Assembly: GCA_954870475.1 (NCBI GenBank)
Contig: OX940969.1
Span: forward strand, 8,102,950-8,166,949
Source of the DNA: Euphrasia confusa
Taxonomy: Eukaryota > Streptophyta > Magnoliopsida > Lamiales > Orobanchaceae
Length of the DNA stretch: 64,000 nt
Reading direction: 5' to 3'
Part shown: positions 51,204-62,724 of the stretch, in pieces
Layout: each line of letters starts with the position of its first letter
Position numbering within the stretch: position 1 is the stretch's first letter
Translations under genes and position numbers: made by a program
Notes under the pieces: generated by a model
What the model saw: the letters and a program-made list of their open reading frames with translations, nothing else
Told to the model about the DNA's origin: nothing
Database searches by the model: none

Positions 51204-51740
51204 CTAGTATCTTTCAGCCCGTGCGATGCACTGGAAGTAAAACTCAAAGTTTTACCCGGTTTATTTTAAACTTAATTTAAGTATATATGTTTAAACTTGG
51301 TTCTACATTATATTTATATTTGAATACATTGTTTTTGTAATGAAAGAAAGAAAAATGTTTACAACCTCTTATTTAAAAAGGAGTTGAGGAGTTGAACTAA
51401 TTTGAAAAAGTACTTACACCGATAATGAAAACATTTTCAGTTACCAAAAGTCTACAATGTCTCAGAAAAGATAATCAAGCCCGAAATGTAGACAAACAGA
51501 TTTAATATTATTCATGTTCAATTCAAATATCTGAAAACTTCTTTGTACACAACATTTGTAGTCTTAGTCGTCAAGTTTCCATTCTCATCACATATTAAGA
51601 ATTTCAATCCTGCTCGGTTAGTGACCCTTGATACTGCAACGTACAATTGTCCGTGTGTGAACACCGGACTCCTCAACATAATCTCAACTTTTGACAACGA
51701 TTGCTCTTTACTTTTGTTAATAGTCATAGCCTAAGAGATT
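51204..51740 (-). mobile_element. Helitron 3' end with helicase remnant
   Basis: A minus-strand frame (51727-51518) encodes the C-terminus of a Helitron PIF1-type helicase: TINKSKEQSLSKVEI, PVFTHGQLYVAVSRVT, then LKFLICDENG. Downstream on the minus strand, a short hairpin-forming stretch (GTGCATCGCACGGGC) is followed by CTAG at 51204-51207 and then T, the usual Helitron 3' end and target base. The rest of Rep/helicase is absent within the readable region, and the 5' terminus (TC) was not found. Confidence 0.72.
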
Positions 51741-53334
51741 ATAATTGGAAATTGGCGATGTCCGATGCACTGGGAGTTTCCAATTAGCCAATAGGAACAA
51801 CCAATTTTGCCACACATGATAAAATTGAAATATAATTGTCCAATAAGAATGATCAATTTCACTTGCGTTCACACCCATTATCAATCTTTTCTTCTCTTTT
51901 TTATTTTAATCAAATTTAAATTCTGTAATTGAAACATAAATGTCGTCCGGTCAATCAAAAGAATTAAAAGAATTTGTTTGTATTTCAATTAAAAGAATTC
52001 TGGATAACACTATTTTATTAATTTATTTAACTATTTATATATGTATAAATTTGATTGTAATAGATTTGAAAAAAAAAATGTAACAAACTTCTAATCTATT
52101 TCGATATTGGAATTTGATATTATTAACTTTTTAAAAAATGAAAAGAGTCGTATTATTTAAAGCCCCACAATTTCTAGAAAACATATCCCTACCTGACCAT
52201 AGATAAAAAAAACAATTAATAAAATTTTTACAGATTTATTGCAAATTGTTGAACACCTCTTTGTAAACAATATTCTGAAGTTTTAACCGTTATATTTAAC
52301 TTAATATAAGTTTATTTTTAAACATACATATCTTCGGCTGCACCAAGATATTTTCTGAAAAATTACCCGTTAGTTATAATTTAATAAAAAAATTATTTTG
52401 ACACGTATACTTTTATATTTTCAATAGATATGATGGATGATAAATATTATAAACTTGATACATGTTTTTTGAAAATATTATATATGTATTAAAAATATTA
52501 CTAAATTATATAATTAAATAATAAAAATATATATTTTATTAGATGTGTGATAGTTCTAAAAATTTAAATAGAATAAATGAATTACATTATTTAGTTCAAT
52601 TAATCTATTATTAAGATAATGAGCATTTAAATTTGTTTTCATTCCTTAATTTTCTTCTTATTATTGTAAATTAATTAATTATTTTTTAATTTTAATTATA
52701 AACAATGAATGATTGTATAATTAATAAAATAAAATTGTTGATAAACAATTATTTTATTTGTCTAATAATTATATATTCATACTCAATTTATTTGTATTCA
52801 TAATGACAAATAAAAATACAAAATTCATTTTCAATACCACATCCTTAAAATAAATATTAATATTAATATAATAATTAATTATTTGTATGATAATAAATAA
52901 TTTACATTTATTTTTTAATATTTTTAATTTTAAAAATAATTTTATACAACAAAACACATTAAGTTAAATATTAAAATTGTAAATTGCATTTATTGAAAAT
53001 ACATTAATTATGACACATAATAATTATATTTACTAATTATTTTCACTAAATACAATGCATGTTTTTTTATATATTTATTCAACAATTTATTTGAGAACAA
53101 CAGTATACATAATATTGTAAAATAATTTTAGAATTTGAAAAAAAAAAATTATTTAATTTCAACTATCTCAATTCTCAATAAATGTTTTATTAATTTAAAT
53201 CATACTAAATCTGCCACATTTTAATAGTTATACTTCTTTTGTTATTTGTGAAGGGTGTGTGACAATTGTTTTGAAAAAGAAGTATTATAATAATAAAAGA
53301 TAAATTATTTTATAATTAATAGTAGTATAATTTA
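51741..53334. other. Very AT-rich spacer
   Basis: No gene, LTR or TIR pair recognised. It may contain the rest of the Helitron or decayed DNA. It separates the two direct repeats D1 and D2. Confidence 0.6.
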
Positions 53335-54873
53335 ATAGACCAGGGCTAAATAAGTACTCTTGAAATTAATTACTTTTTAAATGACAACTAATATTTATAC
53401 ATAGTGAGTAATTAATTACTTTATAAATGGAAACTAATTCGTTTAAAATAAATGAGCAATATTTATATATAGTGAATGTTTTAATCTTTGAATTTATGTA
53501 AATTTAAAATTAATTCATGGACTATAAGTATGAAAAAAAATTTATAATTTTATTTCAAAAGTTAAAACTTATCATTTTATTTCAAAATTTATGCGTATTA
53601 AAAGTTCGTATTAAATATGTAATAATATTTATTCGTAAATTCTCATAATAATGCTTGAAAGTTATCATATAATATACTTATTTAATATTTTCATAATGTA
53701 TTAATATGTGTATTGATAATTCATATCTCATTTAAACAATAAAATGTTTACCTACAATCAATTTTTATTATAACTTTCAAAATTTTAAAGTCAATTATTA
53801 CTTGATCGAACATGTAATATTTTATCAATTAACAAATATGGACGATTGATATTTGATTGAATTGTAAAATTGTGCGTAAAGTTTGATATTGAACCTGAGT
53901 TTGGCGTCACATTTGATTGGTGGATGGCCTAACCACCCTCCTCAAATCAATGTGCATGCGATGTAGCAAATTATCGGTGTATTCGTTCTCTTTAAAACAA
54001 TTAAGGTTGTTTTATTCTCAGTTGTCAGACTTTTTTTTGCTGTTTTTGGCTTCGTCGATCCGCTCGACTGTATTTATACTGTCGTTTTTTTTTTTGCAAC
54101 CTCTTTCTTATATCGGAGTAGCGGACGATGTTATTTCTTATTATATGTCTTCTTGTCGTGATTATTTGATTGCTCGTTAGCGCACTGTAGTTTTTTCGCT
54201 TCATCAGAGCCCGTGATATGAAAGATAGAAAATAAAGGGTCTTACATTTCCAATTTAAATAATTTGTCATGCAACCCTAATTTAGACTTAATTGTTTTTT
54301 ATTGTTAAGGAGACATGTATACAATGATACAACTTTAATGTATATATATATATATATAGCTTATTATAAATGATCATCTTTTTTATAAGAATTTGATAAA
54401 ACATGGTGAGCAAATACGTGTATTTCGTGACGACGAGTTGATTAAAATGTTAAATTATTTATTTTTATTGTTCATTTTCTCAGATATGCATCGTTATTTC
54501 GAAATAAAATGTTAATTTTATATGAGAGAGTAACTATAGTAATAAATTCAAAAATTATCTTGCAATAAATAAATATTGGTGTCACGTAAAATCGTATTTT
54601 CTTTAGTGACAGAGCCACTTATAGCCTAGGGGCAATAATATTTTTTTCCCTTTATATTGTAGGTGTTACTAGTATTTTTTATTTTGAAAAAAAATATATT
54701 TATTTTATATTTAGTCCCTCCTAAACTATATATAAATAATTTGAGTTTCTTCTACTCACTTTCTCATTGGTAAAGCTCTTTACGTTAAAGATTTTAAAAT
54801 GATACTTTCAATTTTTTAAAGAATACTAATAAAATCACGTGATGACCGATGGGAGATGTGCAAATTAGTAAAA
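53335..54873 (+). repeat. Direct repeat D2 (uninterrupted copy)
   Basis: Matches D1 (37922-38119 plus 49815-51203) over about 1.5 kb in the same orientation, with scattered substitutions and indels. It holds the empty gypsy target site at about 53521-53532 and continues past the Helitron position (AGTAAAAAAAATGATT) into the RF298-like promoter, so D2 is likely the original locus arrangement. Confidence 0.9.
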
Positions 54874-55089
54874 AAAATGATTATATATAATTATATAACA
54901 AAAGAGACTTACCAATGAGAAAGCAAAGTCAAAGCTGGCTAAATGAAAAGCCAGATAATGCTGATGCAAAAAAGGGGCAAAATATTAATTAGGGTTCTTC
55001 CCGCAATCTGCCAAATGGCTTTTCGAAATCCACGGGCGGAATTCGGTTCCGAATTCAACCTAAATGTTGGAAAGAGGGTTGAGAGACAC

Positions 55090-55097
55090 TATAAATA
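55090..55097 (+). promoter_or_regulatory. TATA box of RF298-like gene
   Basis: TATAAATA followed about 30 bp later by a GC-richer leader with CT-rich sequence and AGAGAG. The same arrangement is conserved in the duplicate at 19074, which supports function. Confidence 0.75.
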
Positions 55098-55119
55098 CGA
55101 GGCGGGCGGAGCGCCGCAC

Positions 55120-56815
55120 ACAGTGCAAGAGCAAGGCAGACAGCTCCCTCTGTGTGAGAGAGACATATTCTCCACACACAACAAACGAGGCTCTGAGCCT
55201 CTTGGTGTGTGAACTGTGAGTCGCCCCTTCACCTTCACCTTTACTTTTTTTTTTTTTTTTTTTTTCTGTTTTCAACTGATAAGTTGAATTAGGCTACTTG
55301 ATTTCAGGGTTCTTGAATTTATTTGATGTTAATGAAGGATGAGAAAAAAAGACTGTTTTGATAATCTATCATTCACTTCTGCTAGATTTCTTTTACTTAC
55401 TGTTTGGGCTTTGACATTTATTCTTCAGGGTTCGATTCATTTTTCTCTGATTAATAGGCGGTTCAATTTTACGGTGGGGGCAAAGATTTTGCTTCCCTGA
55501 TTTTTGATTTTCATTTTTGGTAGCATTTTTTTTCCCATGATTTTGTTTCTTTATCCTGGTTTGGTTTGGAGATCTCGTCTGTGTTTTTAATTCTTCAAAA
55601 CTTTTTATTTTTTACATAAATAATTATTATTTCATTGTTTAGTCGAGTGGGCAGGCTTTGTAATCGTAGTTATTTTTGTTCTAATCTTTAATCGTTTGAG
55701 TGATTTAATGCAGTAATTTTTCAAGAAGATTTAATTGCCAAAGCTTCTCAGGTAACATTAATCTGTTGATTTTCATTGGTGAATTATTTATCATCCTTTG
55801 AATTTTAGTAATGATTTGTTTTTTGTGTTTTTACCATCAATTATGTGTAGATATGTAAGGGGATCTGCTTGTTTGATTAATAAAAAGCATGTTTGTTTGT
55901 TATTCATACATTCTTAGTATGTCTTCCCATTGTTTTCTTCATGGATTAATAGAAGTTTATGCAATTCACACGTGTTCGTTTGTTCTCTGATTGTTTAATG
56001 TTTATAGTTTCTACCCGTTAATGTTATTCTCCTAGATTATGAGTATCTATATGAAGTGATTAATTATATATTCATGTTATGTTTCTTATAACTTTTGTGT
56101 CTATCGTACATCCGTTACATACGTACGGAATTAGTCTTTTATGTGGTCCCAGATATTTTTATTCCGTGTGAGCCACGTGTCGTATTGTTCTGATATATTC
56201 GCACATGTATGTTAGGTTTCTGTTCTTGAACACAACTGCTAATATGTACGGAATTAGTCTTTAAAGTTGTCCTAGATTCTGTTTGATTCCATGTGAGTGT
56301 GAGCCACGTCTCATATTGTTCTGATATATTTGCACATATATGTAAGGTTTCTATTCATGAAAAACTTCGCTCAATTCAATTTACATTCATGATTTTTTGG
56401 TGTAATTCAACTTGATTTATATACTTTGAGTGCACGAAAAATTGAAATGTTTTAATTTTTCTTAAAACTTTAGTCCACGTGTCAAAATTTTCTCAATGTA
56501 GAACATTATTAGGTGGCCATGCTTAAAATTCATTAATTGGATTTGAAAATTTGTATATTTTCAGAGTAATCATCTCAACTCGTTTTAATTACTTCAGTGC
56601 AAAACAATTGTGAAATATTTTTATTTATCTTAAACATCCAAGGCATCATTATTGCTTATTGTCGGAGGTATTTACTGATTGTCGCCTTCTTGTTGTAATT
56701 TTTGCATTGAAGTTGCATTTTGAGTCCTCAACTAAGTAAAAATTCATTTATGCTAAAACATTTTTTTATAGTTTCCATTATCTCCTCTTTTCTTGTACTG
56801 ATTTAGAAAGCATAA
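55120..56815 (+). other. RF298-like 5' UTR with introns
   Basis: The leader is far from the ATG. A small non-coding exon is plausible at 55714-55751 (TGCAG before, CAG|GTAACA after), and the final acceptor TTTAG at 56802-56806 lies ten bases before the ATG. Exact transcript structure cannot be proved from sequence. Comparison with copy A shows the acceptor and start context are conserved. Confidence 0.6.
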
Positions 56816-59800
56816 ATGGAGGTGGAGGATAGCAGTGTAGAAAGCCAATCATCTTTCTCAGCCAATGATACGGGTCAAAATAAACAGAAATCTTCATCCG
56901 ATTACTCACCTGTGTCCCTGGACGGATTCGAACGGTATGAAATGTTATGGAAAAAAATGCAGATCGCGTTGAAACACATTGATGAGGAGAAAAAATCCAA
57001 AGACGCCAATCGCAACACTCCTAATGAACTGAAAGTTTCAGGAGGATGGGAAAGCATCCTTACCGGCCAGCTTGCAGAACTTTTATGGGACAGGTTAACT
57101 ACAATTTTCTTGATGGCCGTGGATAAGCTTGTGGAAATCGGCCACACCGAACAGGTTTCAAATTGGGCCATCCTAAACAGTGCTGGCCTTTTCAATGGCA
57201 GCAATACAGATGCCATCTCCCATGTAGTGGACGGTGCCTTGGCTTATCTGAATCTAGGAAAGCGTGTTGAGTTCTGTAGCCTTTCTGTGATTGACAGCCT
57301 TCAGAGCTTGGTGGAGTACACCTTATTTGAGATGATCCACATCGTCCTGGAGCTCAGGCCCACATTAACCCTGATGCAAGCCATGTGGTGCCTGTTGGTA
57401 AGCGACTTAAACCTCGCAACTGCTTGTGGGTACAGAGGCAGGTTCCCGAAAGTTTCTGGAGAGGGCCCGATGGATTCCAATCCAAAATCCAAAGTTCCTA
57501 AAAAATTGAATGTGAGCCTTTCAGGTGTCAGCATGGACGAGCAATCAGGCTCACCATCAATTAATTTCGAAAGGGATTTTCTCCGACAGAAAGCGCTCCA
57601 CTTTGAGAAATATTACAGGGGCCAACTGAAGAATGGGACATTTGAGGAAAGAGTTGCCACCTGGGAAAGCATGGTGCTGAGAATCTCGTTCAAGTCGCTG
57701 CCATTCCAGTCTGGCATAGTAATTAAGGAAAATCCTTCTGGTGATGATGATAAAAATACTCCCGTTAAACATCCAGTTATCACTTTGCCAGTCACAAACT
57801 CTGATGCCCATCTGAAGATCGAAAGAAACGACGCTACCAATTCGCTTAAACAGCCCGCTTACTCTTACGCCAAGACCCCATTTAACGATATACTCCAGAA
57901 TTATGCGGGGCAGGACAACAAGGATAAAGCCCTTATGATGCTGATGACATTTAAATTGAGTCTCGAGAAAGAGCTCCAAGGTTGGACCGACTGGGTTAAT
58001 GAAAAAATCATGGGGGCTGCAAGGAAGCTTGGGAAGGACCAGGCAGAGTTGAAAACCCTAAGGCGGGAGATTGAAGTGATTGAGAAAGCTAAGAAGGAGA
58101 AGCAAGCGGGAGGAAAAAGTAATGTCAAGCGGCTGACAGAAATGGAGCACGTATTGGCTAATGAAAACAGGAAGATCGAGGTGGGTAAGGGTATAGTTCA
58201 AAGGCTTGAAGTGGAGAAGAGTGTGCTAAAGAAGGAGGAGGAGGAGGCTAGGATGGAGGCTATGGATACAGGGGTTAAGGTGGAAGAGGCGCTGATGTGG
58301 GAGAAGGAGTTGGGAAAAAAGTTTGTGGTTTGGGAGGGGGATAGGAATTTTATTGTGGGGATGTTGAATAGTGAAAAGCGGAAATTGGCGGAGTTTGAGA
58401 AGAAGCTAGGGAAGTGGAACAATCGTCAGAATCAGTTCAAGGTATGTGTGTTCTGACTAATTATAATTTAGTAAATAAATGCATTAACTGGTACTGGGGT
58501 GTGTTAAGGTTTATCGGCAGTTTAACTATTGATAGATGGAAATCTTATATAAGGTCCTAGTTACAACAAACACACGCATAAAATAAAAATAAGAATACCC
58601 TTTGATATTGGTTTCTATTTTTTACAAACTACACTCTCAATAATGGTGTTTGTTAAGAAAATACGAACGACAAGATCTCTGTTTTGTGCGCAATATCGAT
58701 GTTGTTTTTATAATTAGCACTTTTTTAAATAATTGTAGTTTCCACTTCTGTGCTCAAGGAACTCTTGATGATTTTCTGCCTAAATTGATCTTGTATTTTG
58801 TTGAGTGTATACTCCCTTATAGATAACTCCAGTTTCCACTTCTTCTCAAGAAACTCTTGATGGTGATTTTGTGCCTAAATCATTCCAGTTGAGTGTATCC
58901 GACTTGTGATTATAGTGGCAGGTCGTGCATTAATATCTTTACTAGATTTCACTCACAAGTTCAAATTTTTTGTGTAAGATTCTCTTTTGCCTAAATATTA
59001 CTATATTTTCTAGTAAAGCCCAAAATTGGCAAGGCTTTAAAAACAGACATTTATAAAAAAATAAAAGCCACAGGGGTTGTTTTTGATATATTAAGAGGTT
59101 GGGTTGATAGTAATATTTGGATTGTGTTTTTTTTTTTCTTTCAATTTTTTCATTTTTTGTCAACTCTTTGAACTATTTCTAGGTCCTTGATGGTGTGTGT
59201 TTTCATGCTTAATCAGGCTTGTCTGTACATCAAAGTTTCAACTCATGTTGCATTGGGTCCATTATTATCTTTATTGAAAGTCATGTTCAGACTCTAAATG
59301 TATTTATGTAATTGTTTTTGTTTCCCCTTCTACCAATATATGTAAATATGGTTCATCACATCTCTAATAAATCCCAAAACGCGTGTCATAATCCTCCAGG
59401 TTCACAAGAAGCAGGTAGAGAAGGAGAAACAAAAAGTCGAAAACCATTATACTGTTCTGAAGGAGAAAAGGGAAAAAGAGGATGACCTGAAGGAAGCAGA
59501 AGCCAACAACGTGATCCAAACGGGCCAAAAGTATATAAAGGAACACACAGATGAATCCAAGAATCTGTCGAACAAGATCTCCGAATTGAAACTCGAATCA
59601 GATAAATTGACAATTGCAGCCCTTAGCGTGGGCTACGGCTCAAATGTCTCTGCCGGGAAACAACAACTACCTCAAGTTACCGACCCAGATATGGAATGTG
59701 TTATGTGCATGGATGAAGAGACCTTGGTCGTTTTTCTGCCATGTGCCCATAAGGTTCTTTGCAGGGACTGTAATGTTCTTCATGAGAATCAAGGGATGCG

Positions 59801-59864
59801 TGATTGCCCCACTTGCAGGGCAACTATCGCCCACCGGCTGTATGTTACATATCAGGCCAAGTAG
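56816..59864 (+). CDS. RF298: RING-finger E3 ubiquitin ligase, RF298/RF4 (MIP1) family
   Basis: Two coding exons, 56816-58441 and 59400-59864, join in phase 0 (TTCAAG|GTATGT ... CCTCCAG|GTTCAC) to give 695-696 residues. The N-terminal 220 residues form the conserved helical domain of this plant family (SNWAILNSAGLFNGSN, DGALAYLNLGKR, LVSDLNLATACGYRG). A linker follows, then a long coiled coil from about 380 to 620. At the C-terminus a C3HC4 RING spans about 642-682 (CVMCMDEE, PCAHKVLCRDC, CPTCRATI) with all eight zinc ligands. RING proteins recruit an E2 and transfer ubiquitin; Arabidopsis relatives are annotated RF298, RF4 and MND1-interacting protein. The intact copy is flanked by its own promoter; a truncated duplicate lies at 24540. 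Slightly shorter than its usual relatives, with no break seen. Which paralogue it corresponds to is uncertain. Confidence 0.92.
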
Positions 59865-60599
59865 TTCCTTCAGAGGGAAAATATGGTATCTGTTTCTTAT
59901 TTAGAATTTCGAGTCGCATTCATAGTCGTTGAGGTGATTGCATCGGTAGACTGTGGCCTTTTTTATATCGGTATTTTTGGAACATTTGAATTGTGGAAAC
60001 AATTTGTGGGTGATGTGGGGGTGAAAAGGTTTGGAAACCTGAATTTTATTTTTATTTTCGTTTTGTCTGTAATGAACTTCTTGGAATTGGTTTGTTATGT
60101 TTTTACAATGAAATTAATGTTCAGAAATTTCAATGAACTTTACATGCCTTTTGCTAATTATGGTTTTGTGCATTAACTTGACAGCTTTTTGCAGGAAGGG
60201 TAAATTGAAATTAAATTTATCTATATTTTGTTATATAATTTCTCTCTAATTATAAAATTATTTTCTAAAATATTATCATCTTGAAAAAAAATATATATAT
60301 ATTACACTACCTCAAAGTCCCGTTATCTATACATGTATTCTTTTTAAATATTTTTAGGAAAGGTATTTGAAAAATTGTACATATGAGTAGGAAGATACAT
60401 GTATTCTTTTTAAATATTTTTAAGGTATTAGAAAAATTGTACATATGAGTAAGAAAAAGGGAGATTTTTAAAAAGGGTAATTATTTTACTCTTTATTATA
60501 GATTAAGATCAATCTTTACACTATTTATAAAAAAAACTAGATTTACTCAATTAATCCTTTTTATTATTGTAAACTAAGTAATCTATTTTATTAAACGCA
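59865..60599. other. RF298-like 3' flank
   Basis: Probable 3' UTR, then AT-rich DNA. It contains a 66-bp tandem duplication starting at 60331 and 60397 (ACATGTATTCTTTTTAAATA...). No gene. Confidence 0.65.
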
Positions 60600-60881
60600 A
60601 TTTATATCATATCTCTTGATGGAATACACTACCAAAACCCTACCGGCGATTTGTAAGTGAAACTTACAATTCACTTCCTACCCTACCGGCGATTTGTGTT
60701 TTCTCTTCCCGTTCACGCAGTAGTTTCTCTTCCAAAAGAAAATAGCATCGCACGCTCACCCAGATCGAAACCCACGCAATTGTAAGAAATCGGAATTTTC
60801 AGAACCAAGCTCCGACCGACTAGATTGATTGATATCACCCGGCGGAAAAGCGAACCGACAGCCAAAGATCACGACGACCAG
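60600..60881 (+). other. Possible 5' leader exon of an unseen gene
   Basis: A stretch of higher GC content with CCCTACCGGCGATTTGT repeated at about 60640 and 60682, CT-rich leader-like sequence, and a plausible donor at CCAG|GTTTGC (60881/60882). No ATG-initiated frame of note. It could be a promoter and 5' UTR for a gene beyond the window or for the fragment at 61421. Weak evidence. Confidence 0.35.
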
Positions 60882-61420
60882 GTTTGCTTTGAATTTTTTT
60901 CGTCACGATCTTTTAAATCTGATGCGATTCAGTGTAAATTGTACAGTACACGCACTGATTTCCTCCATACTTAACAATATTACGATCTGAGGATTTTGGA
61001 CCTAATTTTTATTTTATCTAGAATATGTAAGAGATTTGCATATTTGTTTTCCAATTGATGATGCTCGTTGTGTTTAATTAGCTTAAAATTGTTTAGAAAC
61101 CATTCGAATTTTAGTATTTAATTTGCTTGCAAGTGTATGTGTGTTTAAAATGGTGATTTTGTTGTAAAGAGAGTTTTACGGTAATTTATATAAATCGAAG
61201 AAGTATTAGTGAAGAACTTCCTTAAAAGATAGTGTAGTCTTGTTGAAAGGAGAAAAATGATCTTAACTGATAAATGAGTAGTTTACTGCCAAACTGATGC
61301 GTTCGTTTAATCAATTTCTTATTTTATCATTTGGACATTTGGCTTTAATGCTTTATAGTTTTGGCAACCTTTATAAACTACATATGTTTTTTTTTTTTTT
61401 TTTTTTTTATTATTATGCAG

Positions 61421-61544
61421 CATATGCCATATGTGCCTACATTAAAAAATTACACTCAACTCTGGTGGGTACCTAATGTTGCATGCTCATGGAAAAGAAG
61501 GGATTGAAATCATTCATTTGGCATCTGGCCGCACATTATGTAAG
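61421..61544 (+). pseudogene. Orphan exon of an FG-GAP repeat protein
   Basis: After a poly-T/ATGCAG acceptor, one frame reads PYVPTLKNYTQLWWVPNV and then, shifted by a small indel near 61480, the next frame reads HGKEGIEIIHLASGRTLCK up to a donor (TGTAAG|GTAAAA). Both parts are consecutive pieces of the plant FG-GAP repeat membrane protein family (Arabidopsis At3g51050, NERD1 type). No preceding or following exon of that gene, such as the calcium-binding-like INGDG segment expected next, was found in 60882-61420 or 61545-64000. It is therefore a frameshifted, isolated exon, probably a transduplicated or relic fragment. Confidence 0.72.
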
Positions 61545-62470
61545 GTAAAATTTCGTAGATATACATCTTGGTTTTTATAGTGCAGAAGCTATTGAAATTA
61601 TATATTTTTGTTCACTAGATTTCTTTCACTTTCTTTTACCCTTAAGTTGACTTGAATCAGTTGAGCACCAGTTTTTGACGTAATATTTTTTTTCATCTTT
61701 CTAACTACGAGTCTCGCGTAATGCAATGTCATGGCTGTAATCTAATGCATTACCTAAAACCTTTTTACTTTGCAAGCAAACCTTTAGTGTGACAGTGTTG
61801 CAGAGAGTTTTAATGAATGTATAATCCGTATAACTTGCAGCTAGTTTGTTCTATGACTATTCATTTGTATGCTTAGAGATTATATCATCTACAAAAAACC
61901 AGACTACATTTATGTTGAACACTTCACTACCATGTGTCATGCTTCACTACATCATACCATGTGTTAAAAATGCATACTGAACCTTTTCTTTTCCGGGCTT
62001 GAAATGTTTTTAGGATGAAGCGGCTTTGCGCACGGTTGGTGGATTCTTCTTTAAAGTCATCAGAATATCGTCTCACTAATATTTTCGTGAAATTTTTTCA
62101 AGTGGTTTTACTTATATTCTTACTTCTTTTATCCGGTTTATTTTCGCACATATAATTCTAACCTGAACTTGAAAACGGTTACTTCTCAGATCTTGAATAC
62201 AAAATTAAGGTTTCCAGTTTTTCTATTTTGTATCCTTTCATTACATCTTTTGCATATACATATATACATACATACATGATTTATAGATTCAGTATTTTCG
62301 TTATTTGTTAGGTTGATGCAGCTATCGTAGTGTTTAAACTAATGAAAATGACAGATTAACCCCGTGTTTCCTCCATCAGAAGTTTCTTCTCGATGGTAAA
62401 TCTCCTTTCTATTTTCCAGTAGATATAAATTTTAGGGTGATTTTCAAAAAAGGTAATTATCTTACACTCT
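61545..62470. other. AT-rich DNA, nothing recognised
   Basis: A 46-codon frame begins at ATG 62033 but has no recognisable domain. No TE boundary seen. Confidence 0.55.
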
Positions 62471-62666
62471 ATTATACTATAATCTCAATCTTTTCACTAT
62501 TTATAAAAAAAATTGTAATTATAGTTTACTATTCACATAACTATTAGTGTGTTGTCGATGTTTTATTTATTATACTATAATCTCAATCTTTTCACTATTT
62601 ATAAAAAAAATTGTAATTATAGTTTACTATTCACATAACTATTAGTGTGTTGTCGATGTTTTATTT
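62471..62666. repeat. 98-bp tandem duplication
   Basis: Two copies of a 98-bp unit beginning ATTATACTATAATCTCAATC, starting at 62471 and 62569, with no visible mismatch, so recent. Confidence 0.92.
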
Positions 62667-62724
62667 GGTAATGCAAAAACTAAACATTTTCAATTCTGTA
62701 ACGGGCTTTAATGAACCTAATAGA

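Noticed and set aside
50171..54180. Small conserved ORFs present in both D1 and D2 (about 80-87 codons)
   Set aside because: Conservation follows from the DNA duplication; they read through homopolymers, differ in frame at indels, and show no domain.
53335..54873. D1 and D2 as LTRs of a retrotransposon
   Set aside because: No TG...CA ends, primer site, polypurine tract or target duplication; the interval holds no retroelement genes.
61381..61410. Poly-T as a retroposed poly-A tail (minus strand)
   Set aside because: It directly precedes a splice acceptor and fits a polypyrimidine tract; no target duplication seen.
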